NCBI RefSeq assembly: GCF_017901175.1
Contig: NZ_CP072793.1
Location: 2,170,001-2,234,000, forward strand
Direction of reading: 5' to 3'
Length of the DNA: 64,000 bases
DNA from: Thiothrix unzii
GTDB taxonomy: Bacteria; Pseudomonadota; Gammaproteobacteria; Thiotrichales; Thiotrichaceae
This document shows positions 54,599 through 63,560 of this stretch, piece after piece. Made by a program: the position numbers and the translations under genes. Every line of letters starts with the position of its first letter. The first letter of the stretch is position 1. Under the pieces are notes generated by a model, which was given only the letters and a program-made list of their open reading frames with translations, was not told where the DNA came from and searched no databases.

Positions 54599-56395
54599 TC
54601 AGTATTGCGCCAGACTCTCCCACACCACCCGCTCAAACCCAATCGCCACCACTGCCAAACAGCGCAAGCGTTGCGGCTCACGGTATTTTTCCATCAACAC
54701 CCGCTGGTAATCGCGTAACTGCACCAATGCACTTTGCAATACCGATTGAACCACTGGCAGTTGTTGCAGCGTTTCGCGACTTTGCTCACGCAAGGTTTCT
54801 GCGGTCATCCCCACATCAGCCAGTGAAAGGTATTTAAACTCCAGCACAATATCCTGCAACGCGGCAAGGCGGCGCATATCAGGGCGGATAATCATCAGCA
54901 AATCGGCATAACGTCGTTGCAATGCGGCTTCCGAGTCCATGATGTAATAAGTGTCATCAAACAGCAGGCTCATGAAGGCGGCTTTGATGGTCAACTCATT
55001 ACCCCAGCGATAGTCACGGTTGTTGAACACTTTGAAATAACTGTTTTCAAGGTAATCCGCTAACGGTTGCAACTCAGCGGTTTGGTAAAATTGTTTGGCA
55101 AGCCCTTCAACTTCGCGACGTTGCGCTAAGTCTGGCAGGGCTTTTTCGCGCAAGGTGTCCACATACAGGGCGTAAATGACCCGATTGGGGACTTCCAGCC
55201 GCAGCTCTTCCAGCTCTCCACCCAAGCCACCGATGGTCAACACCCCGAAAAAATACAGCAGCGACACCATGTAACGCGCATCGTGTTGCAACCGATGCAG
55301 TTGTTCCACCCCGAACTGGCTTTCCAGATAGGGCAACAACACGGGGTTTTGTTCATCTAAAATATTACCAATGACACTTGCTCCGCCGGGTAAGTTAGCA
55401 ATGTAACTAATTCGGCTGGCATCCATTGCAAGATTGCCATCTAGCATTTGTTCTGGTGGGCGGCAGCGTTTTTGGTAAGCGCGTAAAAAATAAAAACACA
55501 ACGTCGGGTTATAGAGGGTGGGAAGACTAATATCTGGACAAAAGCGATAGCCATTATAAAATTGACGCATGGTTTCCAGCACTACGCTGGTTTCGCTTGT
55601 GGGCAAGCCGCACGCCTGAACCACTTCATCGACTAGCCCTGTCAATTCCGGTTCGCTAATTCCGCATAAGTTATTAAAGTCTTCATCCAAGTAAATATTG
55701 GTGGCAACGTTGTAACCGCTGGTCATGTCACTTAGCACCAAGGGCGATACGCCGGTGATGAATACTCGCGCAATTTTGCCTTCCGATGCCCCTGCTTTAA
55801 TGATCTTGAACAAGGTTTTGACCACGCCTTCGCTTTCTAGCAAATCGCTGTAACGTTGGCGATTGCCTACGTCATGCACCAGCACTTCATTGGCGAAATT
55901 GTCGTATTCATCGACCAGCAAATAGATGCTGTGACCACTATTTTTTACCGCATCCATCACCGATTGGAACGAACCAAGCGCATCAGCCATGATGACCACG
56001 GGATGTTTCAACAACGGCTGGTAACGCTGCATAAAATCTTGAATGGACTGGTTAATGTGGATAAACAAGCTGCGTTGTATATCCTCCACATTCCCCTTGG
56101 CTGATACCTTGGAGAAATCCAAACGCAGAATCAAATATTGATTACGCTCTGCGGTTGGGTTGCGCCCGACAGCAAGATCGCCAAACAACATCTCAAATTT
56201 ATCCAGCGTATTGATGTCGTAATAATTCGCTAACAGCGACAACAGTAACGATTTACCAAATCGGCGCGGACGTAAAAACACCAGTTGCCGACCTGCTTCT
56301 TCCAACACAGGAACCGCGTTGGAGCGGTCAAGGTACAAATAACCCTCGCGGCGTAGGGTGTAAAAGTCACTGATGGCATAGGGAAATTTAAGCAT
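54599..56395 (-). CDS. AAA-ATPase-like / PD-(D/E)XK nuclease family protein (DUF1703 type)
   Basis: 598 residues. The N-terminal AAA-ATPase_like domain has the Walker A variant LRPRRFGKSLLLSLL (about residues 40-54), Walker B LVDEYDNFANE, and sensor region RVFITGVSPL. The C-terminal nuclease-like domain carries the E-x-K-type motif DIVLEFKYL. The family is abundant in Bacteroidetes and in large sulfur bacteria, usually in many copies per genome; function is unknown. ATG 56395 marks the conserved start LKFPYAISDFYTLR. Confidence 0.87.
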   Translation of the reverse strand: MLKFPYAISDFYTLRREGYLYLDRSNAVPVLEEAGRQLVFLRPRRFGKSLLLSLLANYYDINTLDKFEMLFGDLAVGRNPTAERNQYLILRLDFSKVSAKGNVEDIQRSLFIHINQSIQDFMQRYQPLLKHPVVIMADALGSFQSVMDAVKNSGHSIYLLVDEYDNFANEVLVHDVGNRQRYSDLLESEGVVKTLFKIIKAGASEGKIARVFITGVSPLVLSDMTSGYNVATNIYLDEDFNNLCGISEPELTGLVDEVVQACGLPTSETSVVLETMRQFYNGYRFCPDISLPTLYNPTLCFYFLRAYQKRCRPPEQMLDGNLAMDASRISYIANLPGGASVIGNILDEQNPVLLPYLESQFGVEQLHRLQHDARYMVSLLYFFGVLTIGGLGGELEELRLEVPNRVIYALYVDTLREKALPDLAQRREVEGLAKQFYQTAELQPLADYLENSYFKVFNNRDYRWGNELTIKAAFMSLLFDDTYYIMDSEAALQRRYADLLMIIRPDMRRLAALQDIVLEFKYLSLADVGMTAETLREQSRETLQQLPVVQSVLQSALVQLRDYQRVLMEKYREPQRLRCLAVVAIGFERVVWESLAQY

Positions 56396-56680
56396 TTTCC
56401 GGCAACTTGCGTGGTTGGGTGATGGACCGATTATACACCCCTGCTCGGACCCCGACACAACCCGGACACAACTCATCCAGTTTTACTTGAATTCCCCCTT
56501 GAATAACGTAGGCTATTACCATACATATTCGCTATACTTTGCTGCATCTTAAAAGGATGACATTATGGCCTATACATTAAAAAAGACGGTTGGCTTCATC
56601 TTGTTGCTCGTCACCATCGGTGGGGTGAGCATCGCGTCTGTTATTCACCTTATTCCGCCCATTTTTTAGGAACGGGACAC

Positions 56681-57535
56681 ATGGCATCAGCAAAGCGTTA
56701 CGACCCTACCCTTCATGCCGTGCGCTATGGCATCAAAGGCATTTTGTTATTCCTGTTACCGCTGCCCATCTTGATTACCTCGATTGTGCTGCTGTTACGT
56801 GGGCAAGTATTTGACACTTTGGTCACTGGCGGTGCATTCGCAGCTTTCATGTTAGCGGCAACGGTGGCGCGACACGGTTTCCGGCTGCAAGGTGAATACG
56901 AACGGCGCAAAATTGCACGTGCGCCGACCACACCGTACAAAACCGTAGCAGCGTTATTTATCAGCATTACCACGGGCGTATTGGATTGGTGGACTTCTGA
57001 CTTCGTAATGGGCGCGTTACCCGAATCCGTGTTAATTGGCGCGGTGGCCTTCCTAGGGTTTGCGTTGTATTACGGGCTTGACCCGCGCAAAGATAAAGCA
57101 GGTAAGCTGTCGCTAGGCGTTACGGTCGAAGAGGTGTTGGAAGCCTTGGATGCCGCCAATCTGAAAATTGACGCTATTGAAGATGCCCGCCGTAAAATCC
57201 GCAATCCTGAATTCAATGCACGCTTGCAACGCATTACCAACAAAGCCCGCGAAGTCGTGGACAGTATCGAAGACGATCCTGCCCGCTTAAGTCGTGCACG
57301 TAAATTTCTCAAAGTGTATTTAGACGGAACCCAGCGTGTCACTGAGGGCTATGCCCAGACGCATCAAGGGCTGGCAGCTCCGCAAGCCTTGGAAACCAAT
57401 TTCAGCCGCGTGCTGGATTCGATTGAGCAAACCTTCACAGAACAACAGACTAAACTTCTCGAAGATAACCATTTTGATTTGGACGTACAGATAGAAGTGC
57501 TGGAAACCCAACTCAAACGTGAAGGCGTTATTTAA
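56681..57535 (+). CDS. XpaC family membrane protein (5-bromo-4-chloroindolyl phosphate hydrolysis type)
   Basis: 284 residues. Four membrane helices occupy the first ~135 residues; a helical cytoplasmic part follows (GVTVEEVLEALDAANLKIDAIEDARRKI...VDSIEDDPARLSRARKFLKVYLDGTQRV), the XpaC signature. Its biochemical activity is uncertain. It is 29 bp upstream of telA; XpaC and TelA often co-occur, suggesting one membrane-associated complex. Confidence 0.83.
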   Translation: MASAKRYDPTLHAVRYGIKGILLFLLPLPILITSIVLLLRGQVFDTLVTGGAFAAFMLAATVARHGFRLQGEYERRKIARAPTTPYKTVAALFISITTGVLDWWTSDFVMGALPESVLIGAVAFLGFALYYGLDPRKDKAGKLSLGVTVEEVLEALDAANLKIDAIEDARRKIRNPEFNARLQRITNKAREVVDSIEDDPARLSRARKFLKVYLDGTQRVTEGYAQTHQGLAAPQALETNFSRVLDSIEQTFTEQQTKLLEDNHFDLDVQIEVLETQLKREGVI

Positions 57536-57564
57536 ATCATAATTATTTTTCGGAGATTACCATC

Positions 57565-58731
57565 ATGAGCGATACTCAAACGACTGCGACCCAAACAGCT
57601 CCTGCGATTATTCCCGGCACTGAAATCGCCACACTGCCAGAAGTCACCACCGAACTGGTGGCTTTTGAACAAGCGACCGACCCTAAAAAGCAAGAAATGG
57701 AAAGCATCATTGCGGAAATCGACATGAGCGACCGCAGCAGCATTATGTTCTTCGGCACTAAAACCCAAGAGCAAATGACCGTTATTTCCGAAAAAATGTT
57801 GACCGGCGTTAAGAATAAAGACATTGGTTCTGCGGGTAAATCGCTCACCAGCATGATTACCGCGATTAAGGGTTTCGACATTGACGCGCTAAACCCTAAC
57901 GATGAGCCAAGCTGGTGGGAAAAACTGATTGGTAAAGCCAAGCCAGTGGTGGAATTCCTCAATCAATACGAAGAAGTGCGTAAGCAAATTGATACCATCA
58001 CCGATGAGATGGAAAGCCACAAAACCCAGTTGCTCACCGACGTAGTAACGCTGGATCACCTTTACGAAGCTAACCTCGACTTTTTCCACAAACTGGAAGT
58101 TTACATTTCTGCCGGTGAAGAGAAGTTACGTCGCTTGGAAACCACCGATATTCCCGCGCTGGTTGCTAAAGCCGAAGCCAATGCGCAAGACATGATCATG
58201 GCGCAAAATCTGCGTGATTTGCGTGCAGCGCGTGACGATCTCGAACGCCGCATCCACGATTTACGCCTGACCCGCCAAGTCGCAATGCAAAGCTTACCCA
58301 GCATCCGTTTGGTGCAAGAAAACGACAAAACCCTGATCAACAAGATCAACTCTACCCTGATCAATACCGTGCCATTGTGGAAAAACCAATTGGCGCAAGC
58401 GGTAACGATTTTCCGTATGAGCGACGCAGCGGAAGTGGTCAAGAAAGCCTCTGACCTGACCAATGATTTACTCGAAAAGAACGCCGAAACCCTGCGCCTC
58501 GGCAATGCCGAAACCCGCAAACAAATGGAACGCGGCGTGTTCGATATTGAATCCGTGAAAAAAGCCAACCAAAGCCTGATCGACACCATCAACGATTCCC
58601 TGCGCATTGCTGACGAAGGCAAAGCCATGCGTGCCAAGGCTGAGGAAGAAATCAAGGTCATGGAAGGTGAATTGCGTGAAGCCCTCATTGCTGCCAAAGC
58701 CAAAGCTGACAGCCCACGTCAAGGAGCATAA
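57565..58731 (+). CDS. telA: Toxic anion resistance protein, TelA/KlaA family
   Basis: 388 residues, nearly all helical. TelA motifs include MFFGTKTQEQMTVISEKMLTGVKNKD, the W-W pair in PSWWEKLIGKAKP, LTDVVTLDHLYEANLDFFHKLEVYI and MQSLPSIRLVQENDKTLINKI. The family is linked to tellurite and membrane-active agent resistance. CGGAG precedes the ATG. It ends 2 bp before the SPFH gene, indicating tight co-transcription. Confidence 0.9.
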   Translation: MSDTQTTATQTAPAIIPGTEIATLPEVTTELVAFEQATDPKKQEMESIIAEIDMSDRSSIMFFGTKTQEQMTVISEKMLTGVKNKDIGSAGKSLTSMITAIKGFDIDALNPNDEPSWWEKLIGKAKPVVEFLNQYEEVRKQIDTITDEMESHKTQLLTDVVTLDHLYEANLDFFHKLEVYISAGEEKLRRLETTDIPALVAKAEANAQDMIMAQNLRDLRAARDDLERRIHDLRLTRQVAMQSLPSIRLVQENDKTLINKINSTLINTVPLWKNQLAQAVTIFRMSDAAEVVKKASDLTNDLLEKNAETLRLGNAETRKQMERGVFDIESVKKANQSLIDTINDSLRIADEGKAMRAKAEEEIKVMEGELREALIAAKAKADSPRQGA

Positions 58732-58733
58732 TC

Positions 58734-59816
58734 ATGGGACTCTGGGATAAACTCATGGGTGAATTTGTCGATGTCATTGAATGGACAGACGACAGTAATG
58801 ACACAATGGTCTACCGCTTCGAGCGGCACGGCAACGAAATCAAATACGGTGCAAAACTCACCGTGCGCGAATCACAAGTCGCGATTTTCGTTAACGAAGG
58901 CCAAATTGCCGACGTACTTACCCCCGGCATGTACGTGCTGGAAACCCAAAATCTGCCGGTGCTTTCCACCTTGCAGCACTGGGATCACGGTTTTCAAAGC
59001 CCGTTTAAAGCCGAAGTGTATTTCTTCAACACCAAGCAATTCACCAACCTGAAATGGGGAACCAGCAACCCGGTGATGATGCGTGACAGCGAGTTTTCTG
59101 CGGTCAGATTACGCGCCTTCGGGACTTACGCGATTCGGATTGAAGATGCCCGCAAGTTCATGCTGGAAATCATGGGCACTGACAGTCTGTTTACGGTCGA
59201 TGAAATCAGCAACCAGTTGCGCAGTTTAATCGTCACCCGTTTCAGCACTGTGGTGGCTGCGTCTAACATTCCGGTGTTGGATATGGCGGCGAACTACGAG
59301 CAATTCGGGCAATACGTCACCCAGCGGATCGCGCCGGAATTCAAAGGTTACGGCATTCAATTAACCTCGATTGCGGTGGAAAATATTTCCCTGCCGGATG
59401 AGGTGGAAGCAGCACTCGATAAGCGTACCAGCATGGGCATGGTCGGTAATCTTGACCAATACTTGCAATACCAAACGGCGCAAGGCGTGGGTAATGGCGG
59501 CTCTAACAGTGCGTTAGACATGGGGATGGGTTTTGCCGTTGCCAATAAAATGGCAGAAGTGCTGAACAAACCCAAGCCAGCCGCGCCCCCGCCGTTACCG
59601 GATAATGAGTGGCACGTGGCGATTGACCAAGCAGCCAGCGGCCCCCATTCATTCCAGCAATTGCAACAAATGGTACGCAGTGGCACGCTCACCCCCGCCG
59701 CACTGGTATGGCAAAATGGCATGGCAGCTTGGCAAGCAGCCGGAGAAGTGGCAGCGTTAGCGGCACTGTTTACAGCGCAAACGCCTCCGCCCATCCCACC
59801 TGTACCGGGTACATAA
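58734..59816 (+). CDS. SPFH-domain protein with C-terminal GYF_2 domain (YdjI-like)
   Basis: 360 residues. The N-terminal ~250 form the virion-core/YdjI-type SPFH domain (VDVIEWTDDSNDTMVYRFE, VYFFNTKQFTNLKWGTSNPVMMRD, VENISLPDEVEAALDKRTSMGMVGNL). A Pro-rich linker leads to a GYF_2 domain (WHVAIDQAASGPHSFQQLQQMVRSGTLTPAALVWQNGMAAW) at about residues 285-345. In Bacillus, YdjI recruits PspA to membranes; a similar scaffold role is inferred here. AAGGAG precedes the ATG. Confidence 0.87.
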   Translation: MGLWDKLMGEFVDVIEWTDDSNDTMVYRFERHGNEIKYGAKLTVRESQVAIFVNEGQIADVLTPGMYVLETQNLPVLSTLQHWDHGFQSPFKAEVYFFNTKQFTNLKWGTSNPVMMRDSEFSAVRLRAFGTYAIRIEDARKFMLEIMGTDSLFTVDEISNQLRSLIVTRFSTVVAASNIPVLDMAANYEQFGQYVTQRIAPEFKGYGIQLTSIAVENISLPDEVEAALDKRTSMGMVGNLDQYLQYQTAQGVGNGGSNSALDMGMGFAVANKMAEVLNKPKPAAPPPLPDNEWHVAIDQAASGPHSFQQLQQMVRSGTLTPAALVWQNGMAAWQAAGEVAALAALFTAQTPPPIPPVPGT

Positions 59817-59877
59817 ACGACACTCTCAACCCGCCCTTCCTTTTGCGACTGGAAGGGCATCGTGTTCATAGGCACTC

Positions 59878-61116
59878 ATGGCAGACGATAACAACAAAAC
59901 GCGGCAACAACATTTTCCCTGCGGGCAATGCGGGGCAGATCTGCTTTACCAACCGGGCACGACTGCCATGCAATGTACTTATTGCGGGCATCAAAATGCG
60001 ATTCAAACCAGCAGCGTGCCGATTCAGGAATACAGCTTTGCCGAAGCGTTACGCGCCATCGAGCAGGTAAAACTGCGTCCGCTAGATAATACCCAAGTCA
60101 TTAAATGCCCCAATTGTTCGGCAACTTTTGAGCTAACCACCAATCGCCACGCCGGGGATTGCCCGTTTTGCGGCACGCCCGTGGTTACGGGAACAGAGCG
60201 CACCCGCTTGTTTCAGCCGAAGTCGTTACTGCCGTTTGTCATTACCGAAAAAGCCGCACGCGACGCTTTCGATAAATGGATTGGCGGCTTATGGTTCGCG
60301 CCTTCCGCCCTCAAAAACAAAGCGCAGCGCGATGAAAAACTGCTGGGCATTTACGTGCCGTATTGGACGTATGACAGCCATACCGACACCTTTTACCGGG
60401 GTGAGCGCGGCACGGTGTATTACGAGCGTGAAATGGTAACGGTCATTGTCAATGGCAAATCGCAGCAACAAGTTCGCAGCGTTCCCAAAGTACGCTGGAC
60501 ACCTGTGAGCGGACGGGTGCGCTTATTCTTTGATGATGTGCTGGTTGGCGCAACGCGCACCTTACCGCGTGCGATTTTGGATCGTTTGGAACCGTGGGAT
60601 TTACCCAATCTGGTTCCTTATAACGATAGTTATTTGAGCGGCTTCCAGAGCGAAATTTACCAAATTGACCTCGACGAAGGCTTTGAAGACGCACGCAATA
60701 TCATGGACAGCCGCATCCACGCCGCCGTCACCAGCGATATTGGCGGTGATCAGCAACACATTCACAGCCTGCAAACCCAACATTCCGGCACAACGTTTAA
60801 GCATGTATTGCTACCGGTGTGGTCAGCGGCATTTCGTTACAAGCAAGAAACTTACCGTTTCGTTATCAACGGGCGCAACGGCAAAACCCAAGGCGAACGC
60901 CCTTACAGCAAGGTAAAAATTGCCTTTGCCATAATTTTCGCAGCCAGTGCCTTGGCCGTGTTGGGCTATTACATGGAAAAAAATGGTATGTTTGACGAGG
61001 TGCTAGAGCAAAGCACAGGGCAATACCAGTACGCACCCGCACCACGTTACCCCAGCACTAACCCTTACAAGTCAAATACCTATCGGATACCGCAACCACC
61101 CAGTTACCCGCGTTAA
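59878..61116 (+). CDS. Zinc-ribbon membrane protein (YdjG-like)
   Basis: 412 residues. Two zinc ribbons are at the N-terminus (CGQCGADLLY...CTYCGHQ and CPNCSATF...CPFCGTP, residues about 15-105). A large beta-rich middle (LLGIYVPYWTYDSHTDTFYRGERG) follows, then one membrane helix near residue 355-375 (IAFAIIFAASALAVLGYYM) and a Pro/Tyr-rich tail. It follows the SPFH gene by 61 bp and should form the last member of the four-gene module. ATG 59878 is used; its ribosome-binding site is weak. Confidence 0.83.
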   Translation: MADDNNKTRQQHFPCGQCGADLLYQPGTTAMQCTYCGHQNAIQTSSVPIQEYSFAEALRAIEQVKLRPLDNTQVIKCPNCSATFELTTNRHAGDCPFCGTPVVTGTERTRLFQPKSLLPFVITEKAARDAFDKWIGGLWFAPSALKNKAQRDEKLLGIYVPYWTYDSHTDTFYRGERGTVYYEREMVTVIVNGKSQQQVRSVPKVRWTPVSGRVRLFFDDVLVGATRTLPRAILDRLEPWDLPNLVPYNDSYLSGFQSEIYQIDLDEGFEDARNIMDSRIHAAVTSDIGGDQQHIHSLQTQHSGTTFKHVLLPVWSAAFRYKQETYRFVINGRNGKTQGERPYSKVKIAFAIIFAASALAVLGYYMEKNGMFDEVLEQSTGQYQYAPAPRYPSTNPYKSNTYRIPQPPSYPR

Positions 61117-61709
61117 ACCCCGTACACTTGGCGCATTAACTGTATTTGCCCCACCACCGCGTAAGGTGTGTCCAAAAACAATACCACGTCCTTGTGCGCG
61201 GTCTTCGCCTGCAACGCTTCAAACAAGGTGCGTAAAGCGGCGGGAGTCAAACCTTGATCGGTACGCAATAAACCCAGTTGCGCATTAGCGTTCGCGGGCA
61301 TTGTCGCCAATAACGTATCTGCCGTCGCAAGATGTACCGCAAAACGTTGTTCCCAAGCTGCTGGCAACTGATGCTGCGCTGATGCATCAACCCACAACCC
61401 ACTGATCTGCGTTGCCAAGGTTTGCTCAATACATTCACACACCTGTACCCAATGCGCTGACTCCAGCAAAGCCGTAGTAATTTCCAAATACAGCTCAAAA
61501 CCCGCTGGCAATACCGACCAATCCGCCACCAGCGCACCGGACTCCCACGCGCTTGCGGGCACTAATACTTCGTTGAAATCATTGCTGTAATACACCATCT
61601 GCCAGTTTGACGGCAAATCCTCTGGGTAAAAACGTTGCGCCCAATCCTTTGGCATCCACCCATACGCGGCTAAAGTCACACTGGTCAAGCGGGGATTCGC
61701 TACAGTCAT
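61113..61709 (-). CDS. Short DUF72-like protein
   Basis: 198 residues. The N-terminus YGWMPKDWAQRFYPEDLPSNWQMVYYSNDFNEVLVP resembles the start of DUF72 TIM-barrel proteins (which have GTSGWxYxxWxxxFYPxxLP), but the usual 240-residue barrel is not complete. Function unknown. It overlaps the convergent zinc-ribbon gene by 4 bp. Confidence 0.62.
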   Translation of the reverse strand: MTVANPRLTSVTLAAYGWMPKDWAQRFYPEDLPSNWQMVYYSNDFNEVLVPASAWESGALVADWSVLPAGFELYLEITTALLESAHWVQVCECIEQTLATQISGLWVDASAQHQLPAAWEQRFAVHLATADTLLATMPANANAQLGLLRTDQGLTPAALRTLFEALQAKTAHKDVVLFLDTPYAVVGQIQLMRQVYGV

Positions 61710-61892
61710 GCGTATTGTTCCAAGCGATTACGAGAAGCGCAGCATAGCCCAGTCGTCACACGCTTGTAAAAAGGCGAAAAAATATCTTGACTGCACGAGT
61801 AGGGAATATTACTTTTGGAATACACGAAGCAACCGATAAACGACCACTAGAGATAGAAGATTCCCCCAAAACACCACTAGGAGGGTTATACC

Positions 61893-62264
61893 ATGATGTT
61901 CAGTGACGTATCACTCGATGAAATGTTCCCACGCGCCCATGCGGTAATGCGTGCCCCACTACCCACCCTGAAAGTCGCCAACGTTTACCAGCGCATTAGT
62001 CAACAAGCCACCAAGCAAGGTATCAGCCTCAGCCCGCAACACATGGAAGTGATTAACTTCGTACTCGACTTCTACGAACACTGCGATGACTGTCAAAATG
62101 CCCGCCGCCTCGCTGATATGCTACAAGAAGAGTTCACCCCGCAAGGCGGACGCAAATACCTTTACCAATTATTCCCCAACGGCCCCTTAAGTACGGTACA
62201 CGATTTAGCCGACCTGCCCAGTTTAGGCCATCAAACCGATAAAAGTTTTGGCACACGCTGGTAA
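61893..62264 (+). CDS. DsrC/TusE-family protein lacking the conserved C-terminal cysteines
   Basis: 123 residues. ISLSPQHMEVINFVLDFYEHCDDCQNARRLADML and KYLYQLFPNGPLSTVHDLADLP match the DsrC/TusE/DsvC fold. In DsrC a conserved Cys stands in the ...ACRFAGLPKPxGC arm; here the position before the LADLP segment is His and the penultimate Cys is absent (tail ...TDKSFGTRW). Only a mid-protein CDDC pair is present. It therefore cannot form the DsrC persulfide/trisulfide. Cys-less family members are thought to be regulatory. AGGAGG lies 7 nt before the ATG. Monocistronic, ending at a terminator. Confidence 0.85.
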   Translation: MMFSDVSLDEMFPRAHAVMRAPLPTLKVANVYQRISQQATKQGISLSPQHMEVINFVLDFYEHCDDCQNARRLADMLQEEFTPQGGRKYLYQLFPNGPLSTVHDLADLPSLGHQTDKSFGTRW

Positions 62265-62283
62265 TTTTTAAACCAAATTAAAT

Positions 62284-62321
62284 AAAAAACCCGCTTTAAA
62301 AAGTTTATTGGCGGGTTTTTT
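62284..62321 (+). terminator. Rho-independent terminator of the DsrC-like gene
   Basis: Stem AAAAACCCGC / GCGGGTTTTTT with a 15-nt loop and T-tract. It starts 20 bp past the stop. Confidence 0.87.
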
Positions 62322-62393
62322 GTTTGCATTCAGTTTAGAACTTATAGAATGGATTCCTGTCCTAATTCATAACAAAAAACAGGGGTCTCATTC

Positions 62394-62981
62394 ATGGGGA
62401 AATTACAGGCAACGCTGTGGTTGGGCGCTACAGCGGCATTACTCGGTGGTTGCGTGCCTATGCAACCATACTCACAACCTAGCATGTACACCAACTACAT
62501 GCCCGCACCAAACAACACCGCCAGACCCTATCTGGCCTCGTATCATCCCAACAGCTACAACAACGGCTCTTCTTTTTTTCCGCAACAAGAGCCTGCTGAC
62601 GCACCCGCACGCCGCGCCTTACTCGCCGAAGCACACCGCACGATTGGCGTTCGTTACAAATACGGTGGTGAAACGCCACGCGAAGGCTTTGATTGTAGCG
62701 GCTTAATGCAGTTTATTTACAAAAACGCCAACGGCATTACCCTACCCCGCACCGCCGCCGAACAAAGTCGCGCCAGCCGCACTATCAGCTTTAATCAAAT
62801 GCGCCCCGGTGATCTAATCTTCTTCCGCACCAGTGGCAGCAGCGTCAATCATGTCGGCATTTACACCGGGCGCGGGCAGTTTATTCATGCGGCATCGGGC
62901 GGTGCAAAAGTCTCGGTTGATAACCTCAGCCGCACCTATTGGCAACAACGCTTAGTAAAATTCGGGCGAATACTTGCGTAA
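62394..62981 (+). CDS. NlpC/P60 family lipoprotein peptidase
   Basis: 195 residues. The lipoprotein signal ends LLGGC. The C40 peptidase domain (residues about 80-195) shows Cys in GFDCSGLMQFIY, His in SVNHVGIYTG and the third polar residue region FIHAASGG. It should cleave peptide cross-bridges of peptidoglycan. A Pro/Asn/Tyr-rich linker separates anchor and enzyme. Confidence 0.92.
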   Translation: MGKLQATLWLGATAALLGGCVPMQPYSQPSMYTNYMPAPNNTARPYLASYHPNSYNNGSSFFPQQEPADAPARRALLAEAHRTIGVRYKYGGETPREGFDCSGLMQFIYKNANGITLPRTAAEQSRASRTISFNQMRPGDLIFFRTSGSSVNHVGIYTGRGQFIHAASGGAKVSVDNLSRTYWQQRLVKFGRILA

Positions 62982-63101
62982 CACCTGAACCTTCGGTGAC
63001 AGTTCGGCGACTAAGCGGGCAATGCGATGTTTATTTGAAATAAACCAGCTATACTTGTTCGTGGAGATTGATCCACCTAATAATCCGAAGGAGACAACAA
63101 G

Positions 63102-63545
63102 ATGGGACTTTTTGATTTTGCACGTAATATCGGCAAGAAAATTTTCGGGAAAGAAGAAGAAGCACCAGCCGCACTGGAACAGCACATTAACGAAGACAAT
63201 CCGGGCGTAAGCGGTTTACAAGTGCAGGTACAAGATGGCGTTGCAACTTTAACAGGCGAAGCAAGCTCGGCTGAAGCACTGGAAAAGGCAGTTTTGATGG
63301 CTGGCAATGCGATGGGCATCCAGGAAGTAAAAGCTGACGGCATGACTATTGCTGATGGCAGCCAAGTCGGTGGTGACGATGAGTTTTACATTATCGAAAA
63401 AGGCGACACCCTGTGGGAAATCGCAGAAAAAGCCTACGGTAATGGTTCAAAATACACCAAGATTGTTGAAGTGAATCGCGAAGTCATCAAAAACGCCGAT
63501 TTGATCTTCCCCGGTCAAAAAATTCGTATTCCTAAAGACATTTAA
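63102..63545 (+). CDS. kbp: BON-LysM domain protein (Kbp/YgaU-like)
   Basis: 147 residues. The N-terminal BON domain (ALEQHINEDNPGVSGLQVQVQDGVATLTGEASS) is followed by a LysM domain (FYIIEKGDTLWEIAEKAYGNGSKYTKIVEVNREVIKNADLIFPGQKIRIP). E. coli Kbp is a cytoplasmic potassium-binding protein; no signal peptide is present here either. AAGGAGA precedes the ATG. A DUF937-type gene follows 15 bp later. Confidence 0.92.
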   Translation: MGLFDFARNIGKKIFGKEEEAPAALEQHINEDNPGVSGLQVQVQDGVATLTGEASSAEALEKAVLMAGNAMGIQEVKADGMTIADGSQVGGDDEFYIIEKGDTLWEIAEKAYGNGSKYTKIVEVNREVIKNADLIFPGQKIRIPKDI

Positions 63546-63560
63546 GCGGAGAACAGACAC

